64,000 nt of DNA from Przewalskia tangutica (taxonomy: Eukaryota; Streptophyta; Magnoliopsida; Solanales; Solanaceae). The DNA lies in assembly GCA_029844215.1 (NCBI GenBank), contig CM056723.1, positions 89,830,790 to 89,894,789 on the forward strand, read 5' to 3'. Shown here in pieces: positions 43,905 through 55,108 of this stretch (its first letter is position 1; each line of letters begins with the position of its first letter). The notes under the pieces were generated by a model. It saw only the letters and a program-made list of their open reading frames with translations. It made no database searches and had not been told where the DNA came from. The position numbers and the translations under genes are program-made.

Positions 43905-44514
43905 TGTCACACCCCGAAATCCGAGCCCGTGACTGGTGCCTTACCCCGGGCACCCTAGTGATCCAACATCAGAGAAAACCAGCGGAAATAAAACTTTAAA
44001 CATGAAATGAGAGACATACTAAATAAACAGGCCAACCAAACAGTTGCCTTCAGATATATATATATAAAAGCCCAACAGCTTATCCTTTTTACAAACCCCG
44101 CCACAACAAAGGCATGCTGCACTCTAAGATTTATACAACAACTATGACGGACAGTGGCCCCGCCATACCCTCGAATGTACAAGAACCTACGACTCAGTGG
44201 AAACATACCAAAAGATAAGCCTCCGAGAAACGGAGCTTCCCAATACGCCGAACGGTGATCCTAAGAGCGGATCAACGATCGATGTACCTCTACCGCAGAT
44301 TTAACGCAGCCTCAAGGAGGTCGATAACAGTACCAAGTATGTGAAATCAGAAATACCGTGAAATGAAATCATAATAGCCTATAAAGCGTGAGACATGTAT
44401 GATAACCAAAATACAAGACGCAACATAAAAGTGCCAAGTCGTGACTCACGCCTCAAAGTCACCACTCAAATATAACCACGGGACTCACGCCACAACATCC
44501 ATCATGTTCGTGAT

Positions 44515-44815
44515 CACGGCCGCATGCCCCTAATACAAAGATTTGGTGTAGACATGTCCATGATGCAACAATAATGACAAGGCCGCATGGCCACATGCCC
44601 GAATACAAAGACGGTAGACATGCCCATGTAACCTCAACAACAATATACTGGTGGTCAACCCCGCCGCATGGCCACATGCCCCTAATACAAAGACGGCAGG
44701 TACACGCCCATGGAACAAGAATAACCATATATCGGTAATCAACCCGCCGCATGGCCACATGCCCCTAATACAAAGATCGGTGTAGACATGTCCATGTAAC
44801 CACAATAACAATATA
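44515..44815 (-). repeat. Irregular 85-90 bp repeat in RE12 3' LTR
   Basis: About 3.5 units with GCCGCATGGCCACATGCCC, CTAATACAAAGA and AGACATGCCCATG. The partner array is at 50340-50645. Confidence 0.78.
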
Positions 44816-46739
44816 TCACGCAACTGTGCTATCACAAGCAAGCTCAAGCAAATTACCATACCTCTAAACTTTCATAAAAGATCCATTCTTTCTCAAAGAG
44901 TCACCGATATCAACACTTGCACAACAAATGCTATCTCAACAAGCATAGGCGAGCTACACAACAAAGAAGCATAGGCAAGTTACACAACAACAAGCATAGG
45001 CAAGTTACACACAACTCAAGGTACTTCCATTTTATATCATAGTCCGTTTTAACCCTAAGTACTATGTGACGTTAAGTCCTTTTAAAAGAGATACATTCCT
45101 TTATAAAAGTCACCCGATACCCGTAGTATAAAACTAGAGTGATTCACATTATTAAGTAAACCAGAACACTTTCCTTTTAAAATCAAGTAACAACGTTCTT
45201 TTCCTAAGTTCCAGTTTGCCTACTTTCAATTACTCAAGCCTCTTACTTTAGAAAGGTTTCATAGTTCGTAGTTTTAATCCCTTAAAACAATTTAAGAAAC
45301 ATATGCCACACGTGTGAGTAGTTTATTCTTGTTTATAACAATCTTATTACAAAGAGCATGATCTAGGAAATGAAATATCATTTTGTCTCATCTTAGCTTC
45401 TATGCAGATGGAAGTTTCTACTGGTTTTAATAATACTTAATTATTCAAAACACTTCCTTTTATTAACGCTGCAGTGGTTTGTCGATACACATCCTGATTC
45501 CCGAATCAAGAAACATTCTTAAGCCGTTATACCTAACTTCCCATAAAGCTAGTATAACTCTTAAGTTTTCAAAACCAAGTATTACTCTTCTTTTCAAAAC
45601 GATTTGTAAATCTTTTGAAATACTACAAGTTCTTTATTATCACACATCAAGCCGCTTATAAACAAATCATTTACCTTTTTTTAAAAAAACCACAAAGTAT
45701 TTTCTTATCTACATAAAGTCGTTATAACCAACTTCCCATAAAGCCGTTATAACACTTTATGTTTCAAACCAATCAAATACATTTAACACACGACGCTCAC
45801 CGCACTACATAGTTCACACATATCATGCTAGAAGAGATAGGAAGAGGTTCACATACCTCGCGACGAGTATCGACTAATAGCAAAACGCCCAAACAAATGA
45901 CTACCCTCAAGCCAAGTAAATCGCGCCACACGTAGTACTTCAACCTATAAGGCCACAAGGCGCTTTATTAACATCGCAGTAACTTTCTACGTAAAATTCG
46001 GCAAAGACTCTCCTCGCCACAACAGAAATCTCCTCCTCTATCGAGGCCGCCATCAAGCCAACCAGTGGGTTAACACATCTAACCTGACGAGTACAATACT
46101 ACAACACAAGAATGCTACACAAGTTCATCAGAATACACCCATGTAATTACAGCTCTGGGCTTTAATTCTTCAGCTTAAGTCAAAAGACATTGCCACAATA
46201 CTAAGTATAGTTCTATATATAGTATACTTCAACTATATATTCTAACAACATGTAATTTCCAATTACAAATGTATGAAAGAGTAATTACCTCGATAAGCCC
46301 AAAATTATCCAAGTTTAATGTCATACCGAGCAAGGTTTAGCTCCTACTCCGTGTGCTCCAAACCGCTCCAAACAACCCTTAGAAGTTCTACTCAACTTCT
46401 ACTAAACACTTCAACCGACTATGAAGGTTTTTCAGTGGTTTCGCTTTTAAGACCGAGGAAAGTATAATGGTATTTTTCCTGCCAGTATAAGTATAACTCG
46501 AATACTACAAGGTATTTGGGCCAAGGTATTTGGACATTATAACAATACTTTGGAGAGTATTTCTATACCACAAAGGGGGGGTATTTGTACGAGACAACTA
46601 GGCTGTGGGTAGAACTCTACCAACAAGGCCTTCACAGTGAGGGGCTCTCGCCATGGGAAGAGGGAGGCTAGGACGAGAACACCACAAGAGAGGGGAGGGA
46701 GAATTTAACACTTAGAAATATTTTTAGGATGAAGAAAGT

Positions 46740-46937
46740 CTTCAAAGAGGGGGGTATTTATAGTACAAGCCAAGGCCAACCAAAGGCCAAGATAGAGCCA
46801 AGTGGTGCAAGTGTAGGCCAAGATTTACCACACACAAATATCCTACCAACTCCCTTGACCAAACAAGCACAAAAACGCAAGCTTAGCCATTTGGCCGTCC
46901 AACCTCTTCCAATGCAGGGTGACACACGCCACCCTCC
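46740..46937 (-). promoter_or_regulatory. RE12 3' LTR promoter copy
   Basis: TATA box TATTTATAGTA (46755-46765, read on the minus strand) and the box GGGTGACACACGCCACCC (within 46916-46937), in which the right arm is damaged relative to the 5' LTR. Confidence 0.6.
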
Positions 46938-47142
46938 CGCTGGTCCAAAATGTTTCGCCTCTGAAAAATCCGCAAAAATTAAATATGACATAGCCGGAAT
47001 TTTCCCAACAAAAGTCGTGGAAACCGCTTTCACGAAAAACGACTCTAATCGGGTGTTGTGAGCAAAATTAATTCGCCAAGCCACTTTGTAGTTCGAAAAT
47101 TTCTACGCACGCCCCACGCATATACCGAAATACGGTATAACA

Positions 47143-47178
47143 TTCTCCTCTCCTTAGAAACATTCGTCCCAATGTTCC
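47143..47178 (-). promoter_or_regulatory. RE12 polypurine tract and palindrome
   Basis: Minus strand: GGAACATTGGGACGAATGTT then TCTAAGGAGAGGAGAA and the LTR. One stem base is missing. Confidence 0.82.
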
Positions 47179-47610
47179 TTCTAAGGCTCAAACAAACGCC
47201 GCCAAGATAGTCTTCACTACTATACTTACGAGAACAAACCCGCCACATCCGCCACGTAAACACCCACTCAAAATACTTACATCCAAGTCCACGAGGAAAC
47301 ACCTCTAACATCACCGCAACCACCTCTCTCCGGGTCCTACAATATACTTCCTTCAGACCTTCTCTTTACAAAAGAAATGATACCACTTTTTCATAATGTC
47401 GCACACACCAATGACTCCAACAAAAGGTACCACATTTCCGACATCGTCAGCTTCCAAAACTCTGGTACACCCTATCCACAAATACCGAACAAGCTCAACT
47501 AACTATCTCAACCTTGCCAACATCGAACCAATCGACCGCAACTTACACCTCCGCCCTACAAGGCTTCACAAGACGACATCCGAACACCGAAATGGTAGCT
47601 AAAACACTTC
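47179..47610 (-). pseudogene. RE12 3' noncoding region and integrase C-terminal remnant
   Basis: On the minus strand 47390-47610 encodes YHFGVRMSS, EAL and RLVRCWQG-type fragments. These match the YH-S-MAPFEALYG and WFDVG region after the integrase core, and line up with 41001-41130 of RE11. The remainder, to 47179, is noncoding and shares GTTAGAGGTGTTTCCTCGTG with RE11. Confidence 0.68.
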
Positions 47611-48460
47611 TCTCCAAAGGAGACAACGATCTCACACTACCCCGACATCAAAACCTCGCCCGAGGGTGAATACGATATGAGACTCACCGAAGTTCCCAAC
47701 TCGCTCGTAAAATTCTTAGAAAACGAAAATAGCCACCACTGGCTTCACCGTCACATAAGGTGAAGGCACCCGTGCAGCCTTTACAACCTTCGCATAACAC
47801 CAACATCGCCGAGGAACGACCGACCAAGAACACGATAGTCGCCCCATCGCCCGACCATCGGTCGAACGCATCCACGAACTCAGACCGGGTCATCTAGACT
47901 TGGGCCTAGCACCTCGTGACCCTACCACCGGGCGACCACCCAAATACTCCCACCTCATTCTGCCACGTTGACACGCAACACGCCTCAACCCGACCTCCAT
48001 CACGCCAACTCTCTAGTTCTCGATCCGAACAATCTTACCTATTCAAGTCATGAAAGCTACCACTTCCATCTCACATTACCTGTGGACCGATCACACAAAT
48101 ATATATCCCACGCACACTACGCACTCGATAAAGGTCAAACATAAAATAGATCTTTTACTCAAGACGACCTCACTCGTAAGGTCTCAATCGTGACATAGTC
48201 TAGTGGTTCACACTTACCATGACCCCATACTTAACCTCCCAACTAACCATGTTTTCTAACTCTCAATTTACACAACGCTATTCGCACATAGCACATAATA
48301 ATGAGATCATCATAACAAAGATACCAAGACTCTAGAGGGTTAAGGATATACCAAGCTACCGCCCACTCTAATCATAGGCACTGCCGCAGGCGATAATCAG
48401 GCGTGATGAACCACCATCGATCCCGGGCGTCGAGTCGCCGCTCAACCTCTCCTATAAGCA
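47611..48460 (-). other. RE12 noncoding spacer in place of pol
   Basis: On the minus strand it carries TATATCCTTAACCCTCTAGA, TATGTTTGACCTTTATCGAG, GTGGTAGGGTCACGAGG and GTGCCTTCACCTTATG in the same order as the RE11 spacer. An open stretch of 69 codons (47684-47893) has no counterpart in RE11, so I do not regard it as coding. Confidence 0.78.
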
Positions 48461-49553
48461 CGCTTCTTCATACGGCTCGACGGCCGCAGAATAACAAGCT
48501 CCTCGTACTACGACACTTCAAATGCGTCTACCACATCGACCACACCGAGGTAGGGGTGATCGATCCGCCAACACCCTACTCCCCGAACATTCAAACTCGG
48601 GAGCCCGACCGCCCCGAATCTCCCAAAGGTCCCGGCGTCGCGAGGACCACTGAAATGGCGGAGGCGCATAACTAGTCTCGCCGAGGCGGTCCGCCTCAAA
48701 ATCACCAAAGGACCTCGCTCGCCTCTTACGCCGACTCGGTCATTCCGCCGATTTCTCCGCCTCACCCCTGTGCATAAGCTCGCATGCGGCAATGTCCATG
48801 CCCACAAGAGCTACACTGAACAACTCTCTCGCTAGGTAATCATCGAGCCCTCAGAATATATCGGCACTCGATCCTCCATACTAGCTACTAATGCGGGACA
48901 TACCGCTAATGAGTCGAACTCCACATCAGACTCCCGAACCGCACGCCTGCTTCGCCGCAACACCAAAAACTGTTACCCGAGCCCTCCTTATCTCGCGGAG
49001 GCAAGAAGTGTGCAAGAAAAGCCTTTGAGAACTCGCCCCACAAGGCCTGGCATTCTCTCCCGACAGCTCCCACGACCAAACGCCGATCGCGTATCACGCA
49101 GCCGACGCGAACCTAGACCACCGACTCGGTCTCCGATGCCTCGATCACCCTACGATCCAACAGAATCGCCGGATGAACTTTGCGGATCATCCTCGTGCCT
49201 CGACCAGAAACTCGCGGCTACAACTCGTAAAATCTCGTAGCCTCAAACTATTCGCTTCGTGCACCACAAGCCGCTGAACTGAATCGCCGTGATCCACTGC
49301 CCTCATATCTCGCCACGATCCCGCCGCACTGGGCCATCTCCTTGTACCCAACCTCTCGCCTGTGCCGCGGGATCGAGGCTCAGTATCAGAGTCTCAGCAG
49401 CCCATCGCCGCTTCTAAACTCATTGGCCGGGCGCCGCAAAACTCGACGCTCAAACACTACTCGTGTATCGACCGGCTCGCGCTGCATTCTCTCGAACCAC
49501 ACTAGCAGCCTCCGCAGCCTTGCCTCTTCTACCCGGTCGCTGCGTGGAGGCAT
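48461..49553 (-). pseudogene. RE12 gag (frameshifted)
   Basis: The ATG at 49553 gives MPPRSDRVEEARLRRLLVW. The capsid core includes WGEFSKAFLAHFLPPRDKEG (49010-49070). A damaged knuckle, C-Y-S followed by a GRR region, lies at about 48470-48515. Size and order match RE6. Confidence 0.75.
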
Positions 49554-49728
49554 AATCGTGAAAATGAAATACGCTGAGGGGTCCAACTTACAACACAAAT
49601 TTCTAAGGCACGATCTCGTAATGAGAAGAATGGAAACTAACCCTAAATGTCTCGCAGCCTCCCGATTATAGATGGTGCACAACACACCGATAATCAAGAC
49701 TTACTAGACACGGTCAGACACCTTCCGA

Positions 49729-49751
49729 GGATTAATCGCTCGATACCACTT
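49729..49751 (-). promoter_or_regulatory. RE12 primer binding site
   Basis: Minus strand AAGTGGTATCGAGCGATTAA; CAGAGC is again altered to CGAGC. Confidence 0.8.
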
Positions 49752-52700
49752 TGTCACACCCCAAATCCGAGCCCGTGGATCGTGCCTTACCCCGGCACCC
49801 TAGTGATCCAACATCGAGAAAACCAAATGGAAATAAAACTTTAAACATGAAATGAGACATACTAAATAAACAAAGCAACCAAACAATGCCTTCAAGATAT
49901 ATATATATAAAAGCCCAACAGCTTATCCTTTTTACAAACCCCCGCCACAACAAGCATGCACTTAAGATTTATACAACAACTATGACGGACAGGCCCGCCA
50001 TACCCGAATGTACAAGAACCTACGACTCAGTGGAAACATACCAAAAGATAAGCCTCCGAGAAACGGAGCTTCCCAATACGCTGAACGGTGATCCTAAGAG
50101 CTGGATCAACGATCGATGTACTTACCGCTGCATTTAACGCACTTCAAGGAGGTCAAGACAACAGTACCAAGTATGTGAAATCAGAAATACCGTAAATGAA
50201 ATCATAATAGCCTATAAAGGTGAGACATGTATGATAACCAAAATACAAGACGCAACATAAAAGCAGCCAAGTCGTGACTCACGCCTCAAAGTCACCACTA
50301 AATATAACCACGGGACTCACGCCACAACATCCATCATGTTCGTGATCACGGCCGCATGCCCCTAATACAAAGACGGTGTAGACATGTCCATGATGCAACA
50401 CACGACAAGGCCGCATGGCCACATGCCCCTAATACAAAGACGGTGTAGACATGCCCATGTAACCTCAACAACAATATATCGGGTGGTCAACCCCGCCGCA
50501 CGCCACATGCCCCTAATACAAAGACGTGCAGACACGCCCACGGAACAGAATAACCATATATCGTAATCAACCCTACGCATGGCCACATGCCCCTAATACA
50601 AAGATCGGTGTAGACATGTCCATGTAACCACAATAACAATATATCACGCAACCAAGCTATCACAAGCAAGCTCAAGCAAATTACCATACCTCTAAACTTT
50701 CATAAAAAGATCCATTCTTTCTAAAAGAGTCACCTGATATCAACACTTGCAAAACAAATGATATCTCAACAAGCATAGGCGAGCTACACAACACCAAGCA
50801 TAGGCAAGTTACACAACAACAAGCATAGGCAAGTTACACACAACTCAAGGTACTTCCATTTTATATCATAGTCCGGGTTTTAACCCTAAGTACTATGTAC
50901 GTTAAGTCCTTTTAAAAGAGATACATTCCTTTTATAAAAGTCACCCGATACCCGTAGTATAAAACTAGAGTGATTCACATTATTAAGTAAACCAGAACAC
51001 TTTCCTTTTAAAATCAAGTAACAACGTTCTTTCCTAAGTTCCAGTTTGCCTACTTTCAATTACTCAAGCCTCTTACTTTAGAAAGGTTTCATAGTTCGTA
51101 GTTTTAATCCCTTAAAACAATTTAAGAAACATATGCCACACGTGTGAGTAGTTTATTCTTGTTTATAACAATCTTATTACAGCAGCCATGATCTAGGAAA
51201 TGAAATATCATTTTGTCTCATCTTAGCTTCTATGCAGATGGAAGTTTCACCGGTTTTAATAATACTTAATTATTCAAAACACTTCCTTTTATTAACGCCG
51301 CAGTTGGTTTGTCGATACACATCCCGATTCCAAATCAAGAAACATTCTTAAGCCGTTATACCTAACTTCCCATAAAGCTAGTATAACTCTTAAGTTTTCA
51401 AAACCAAGTATTACTCTTCTTTTCAAAACGATTTGTAAATCTTTTGAAATACTACCAGTTCTTTATTATCACACATCAAGCCAGTTATAAACAAATCATT
51501 TACCTTTTTTTAAAAACCACAAAGTATTTTCTTATCTACATAAAGCTGTTATAACCAACTTCCCATAAAGCCGTTATAACACTTTATGTTTCAAACCAAT
51601 CAAATACATTTAACACACGACGCTCACCGCACTACATAGTTCACACATATCATGCTAGAAGAGATAGGAAGAGGTTCACATACCGCGACGAGTATCGACT
51701 AATAGCAAAACGCCCAAACAAATGACTACCTCAAGCCAAGTAAATCGCGCCACACGTAGTACTTCAACCTATAAGGCCACGCGCGCTTATTAACATCGCA
51801 GTAACTTTCTACGTAAAAATTCGCAAGACCTCCCCGCCACAACAGAAATCTCCTCCTCTATCGAGGCCGCCATCAAGCCAACCGTGTGGGTTAACACATC
51901 TAACCTGACGAGTACAATACTACAACACAAGAATGCTACACAAGTTCATCAGAATACACCCTATGTAATTACAGTCGGGCTTCTTAATTCTTCAGCTTAA
52001 GTCAAAAGACATTGCCACAATACTAAGTATAGTTCTATATATAGTATACTTCAACTATATATTCTAACAACATGTAATTTCCAATTACAAATGTATGACA
52101 AGAGTAATTACCTCGATAAGCCCAAAATTATCCAAGTTTAATGTCGCTACCGAGCAAGGTTTAGCTCCTACTCCGTGTGCTCCAAACCGCCCAAACAACC
52201 CTTAGAAGTTCTACTCAACTTCTACTAAACACTTCAACCGACTATGAAGGTTTTTCTTTAGGGTTTCGCTTTTAAGATCGAGGGAAAGTATAATGGTATT
52301 TTTCCGGCTTGTATAAGTATAACCTTCGAATACTACAAGGTATTTGGGCCAAGGTATTTGACATTATAACAATACTTTGGAGAGTATTTCTATACCACAA
52401 AGGGGGTATTTATACGAGACAACTAGGCTAGGGGTAGAACTCTCGCCAACAAGGCCTTCACAGGGGAGGGCTCTCGCCATGGGAAGAGGGAGGCTAGGAC
52501 GAGAACACCACAAGAGAGGGGAGGGAGAATTTAACACTTAGAAATATTTTTAGGATGAAGAAAGTCTTCAAAGAGGGGGGTATTTATAGTACAAGCCAAG
52601 GCCAACCAATGGCCAAGATTGAGCCAAGTGTGGTGCAAGTGTAGGGCCAAGATTTACCACACACAAATATCCTACCAACTCCCCTTGACCAAACAAGCAC

Positions 52701-52982
52701 AAAAAAACGTGCAAGCTTAGCCATTTGGCCGTCCAACCTCTTCCAATGTGAGGGTGACACATGTCACCCTCCCGTTGGTCCAAAATGTTTCGCCTCTGGA
52801 AAAATCCGCAAAAATTAAATATGACATAGCCGAATTTTCCCAACAAAAGTCAGAAACCGTTTCGTCGAAAAACGACTCTAATCGGGTGTTGTGAGCAAAA
52901 TTAATTCGGCCAAGCCACTTTGTAGTTCGAAAATTTCTACGTACGTCCCCACGTACATACTCTGGAAATACGGGGTATAACA
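49752..52982 (-). mobile_element. RE12 5' LTR
   Basis: From TGTCACACCCCAAATCCG to GGAAATACGGGGTATAACA. The AT-rich part 50870-51800 is nearly identical to 45040-45980. In the first 450 bp I count about 19 differences from the 3' LTR, nearly all at CAG, CTG, CTC or CG sites. Hairpin chain 49980-50170. Confidence 0.93.
52575..52771 (-). promoter_or_regulatory. RE12 5' LTR promoter
   Basis: GAGGGTGACA-CA-TGTCACCCTC (52750-52771) is palindromic apart from its central pair and lies about 165 bp upstream of TATTTATAGTA (52580-52590, minus strand). This promoter would drive the full RE12 transcript. Confidence 0.7.
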
Positions 52983-52987
52983 TAAAA
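52983..52987. repeat. Target site duplication TAAAA (right of RE12)
   Basis: Exact right copy; the RE11 3' LTR continues afterwards with ACCCGATCTC. Confidence 0.93.
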
Positions 52988-54273
52988 ACCCGATCTCATT
53001 AATCATATAGTAGAAAGTACCTTATGTGTGAATAACTTGATTGTATTGGTTTGTGATAGCCTTGTAATACCTTCGTGTTGATTTGATAAGTAATCATATT
53101 AGGATGCTACGTGTGTTAGTATTCTGTGATGTTTGTATAAAGGGGTTTTCCCTTGATTGTGCTTATGTTGTTTAAACGATAAACTGTTATGTTGGTATTA
53201 TACCACTCACCGTGTTTCCGGGTTAAGCCGCCTCCGACGCGGGTAGACTTCAGCGGTCCGGGACCATGATTCGAGAATACCTCACGCGGTCCCGGCCTAT
53301 GCGAGCTACGAGTTCCGTGTTAGTGTGCGGCCTTTATGGTCACGCGGTCTATGTGGCCACGCGATCGCGAGTCCGTGACGACGCCGGGAGTAGCTACCGA
53401 CGCGGGTTATACCTCACGCGGGCCTATGAGATTGGCCTACGCGAGTCGCGGGAGTTCGTGGCTAGACGCGCACATTTGATATTGCGCGGCGACCAGCTTT
53501 GATCATGTGACGGCCAGACAGATATCATGATACGCTTTATGACCTTGTTAGTACGCTGGTGTTAGTAGTCGGCTATGCCTTCGCATTTACCCTGCATCGC
53601 TTTATTTGGACACAGTGGGACTGCTGTTCATGTGTATTTCTTGGTGCTTTTCTATCATTGATCGACAGCGGTGAGGAAGGTATTCCACGCATGATTGATG
53701 TTGTGGGCGTGAGACCCATTGTTATATCGAGTGATGACTTTGAGGCGCGAGTCCCCGACTAGACATGATCGCTATTTATCGTGAACTGTAGTTTGGTTAT
53801 CATACATGTCTCCGCTTTCTATAGACTACTATGATTTCATTTACGATCTTCATGTTTCACATACTTGGTACTGTAATCGACCTCTTCGAGGCCTGCGCTC
53901 ATGCCGCAGTAAAGGTACACCGCCGTTGATCCTCGCTCTTAGGGTCACAGCGCTTGGGAAGCTCCGTTCCTCCGAGGCTTATTCGTATAGTCCCCGCTGA
54001 TTGTAGGTGCTACATTCAGGTATGACGGCCCCGCCCCGCCGTTGTTGTCATATCATTCTTAGAGGTCCAGAGTACCGCATGGGCAGAGTGGTAGAAAGGG
54101 ATGTAACTGCTCAAATTGTTATTTATATATACCGACAGAACTGCTTTTGGTTAGCCTCTTCTTATTTCACCGCCTTATTACATTGGTTTCATGTATTGTC
54201 TTTATGTTCCGATTACTCGATGTTGTATCACTAGGGTGCCCGGTAAGGCATCAACACGCCCTAACGGTCGTGA
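52988..54273 (+). mobile_element. RE11 3' LTR, right part
   Basis: It includes the GC-rich repeat (53220-53505) and the hairpin chain (53870-54055), and ends CTAACGGTCGTGA without the final CA. Confidence 0.9.
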
Positions 54274-54278
54274 TGGCC

Positions 54279-55108
54279 ACACTTATAAATATGAGGCTAC
54301 AAGGCATTAGGATGGTCATCTTCCTTCTTAATCTAGATCGTGTGAAAGTGCCGAGCTATAAGTATTTCATTCTTACTATTATAGTGAAGCCTTCCTCGAG
54401 AAATGCTCTCTCTATTGAGACAGACCCATCAGAGGATACAAACGGGTCACCTTCTCAGACATCACCGACTAAGGTAGGACTGGGGAACTGAGAGAAGCCC
54501 CCGAATTATCAGTTATACCACCAGCACTGTCTGACGAGGATTTTAGAAAAGTAGTTCAAATAATGACTCAGTTGGTTGCCTCTCAGGCATGACGCCGCCA
54601 CGATATGTTTGACAGTGGCAGACCCCTAGAAGGGTCAGGGAGTTCACATCCTAGTTAGCTCGTTGGTCAGGGACCGTTGATGTGCAGTGGATTTGACCTG
54701 GTTGGGGAGGATGAAAGGGCCAAGAAGGCTAGGATAGTTGGTGATCACAGAGGACGATAGAGTGATGAAGGCTTACGAATATATGCTCAACATGTTAGAT
54801 TGTCGCGACAGATTAGGTATGATCAGAGTTCTCTGGTAAGGTCGAGACAAGAATCACAGACCTTGGTATTTCAGGGTTAGAGTGGTGCAGAACGAGTGGG
54901 GCCGTCCAAGCCATGCTATAGGCAGTACGATCGGATCCATGATGGGTTGTGTCATAAGGGAATAGGAATCTTCTATTGGTGTGGTAGTTGAGGTCATAAA
55001 ATTCGGTAGTGTCCCAAGTTGGCCCGTAAGGAAGAGGGTAAGAGTGAGGATGAATCCTCTAGTTCTGGTGTTATCCAAGGTGAGCAGATGGGCGCATATA
55101 TGCATTGA
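54279..55108 (+). pseudogene. RE10 gag (core deleted, stops)
   Basis: It continues the leader with CCACACTTATAAATATGAGG, then SDEDFRKVVQIMTQLVASQA (about 54530-54590), the stretch before the capsid domain. The sequence jumps to EDERAKKARIVG and RQIRYDQSS, which normally lie after the capsid domain, so the capsid core is missing. The knuckle (54970-55015) reads FYWCGS-stop-GHKIR-stop-CPK: the first Cys is lost and there are two in-frame stops. RE13 cuts it at 55108. Confidence 0.78.

Larger units (their letters stand above)
43905..47142 (-). mobile_element. RE12 3' LTR
   Basis: From TGTCACACCCCGAAATCCG to CGGTATAACA. Hairpin chain 44140-44340, irregular repeat 44515-44815 (CATGGCCACATGCCC units), GATCTAGGAAATGAAATATC block 45357-45430, hairpin block 45715-45760. 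The last 45 bp have lost bases relative to the other LTR (CCGAAATACGG for CTGGAAATACGGGG). Confidence 0.92.
43905..52982 (-). mobile_element. RE12: complete gag-only Ty3/Gypsy element, minus strand
   Basis: This is the only complete, uninterrupted element in the window: 3' LTR 43905-47142 (3238 bp), internal region 47143-49751 (2609 bp), 5' LTR 49752-52982 (3231 bp), with matching TAAAA flanks. The internal plan is the same as in RE11, in the opposite direction. It inserted antisense into a related LTR, so 41768-43904 and its own left LTR form adjacent inverted repeats. Confidence 0.92.
35803..54273 (+). mobile_element. RE11: long-LTR gag-only Ty3/Gypsy element, plus strand (split by RE12)
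   Basis: 5' LTR 35803-39238 (3436 bp), internal region 39239-41767 (2529 bp), 3' LTR 41768-43904 plus 52988-54273 (3423 bp). The internal region has a primer site, gag, a noncoding spacer, an integrase C-terminal remnant and a polypurine tract. The left flank GCGCC corresponds to TGGCC at 54274-54278, an imperfect duplication, and the last two bases of the LTR are missing (GGTCGTGA). It sits in the RE10 leader in the same orientation. Confidence 0.88.

Noticed and set aside
47684..47893. Possible captured host exon in the RE12 spacer
   Set aside because: The reading frame is not kept in the homologous RE11 spacer (about 40690-40900), so coding conservation is lacking.
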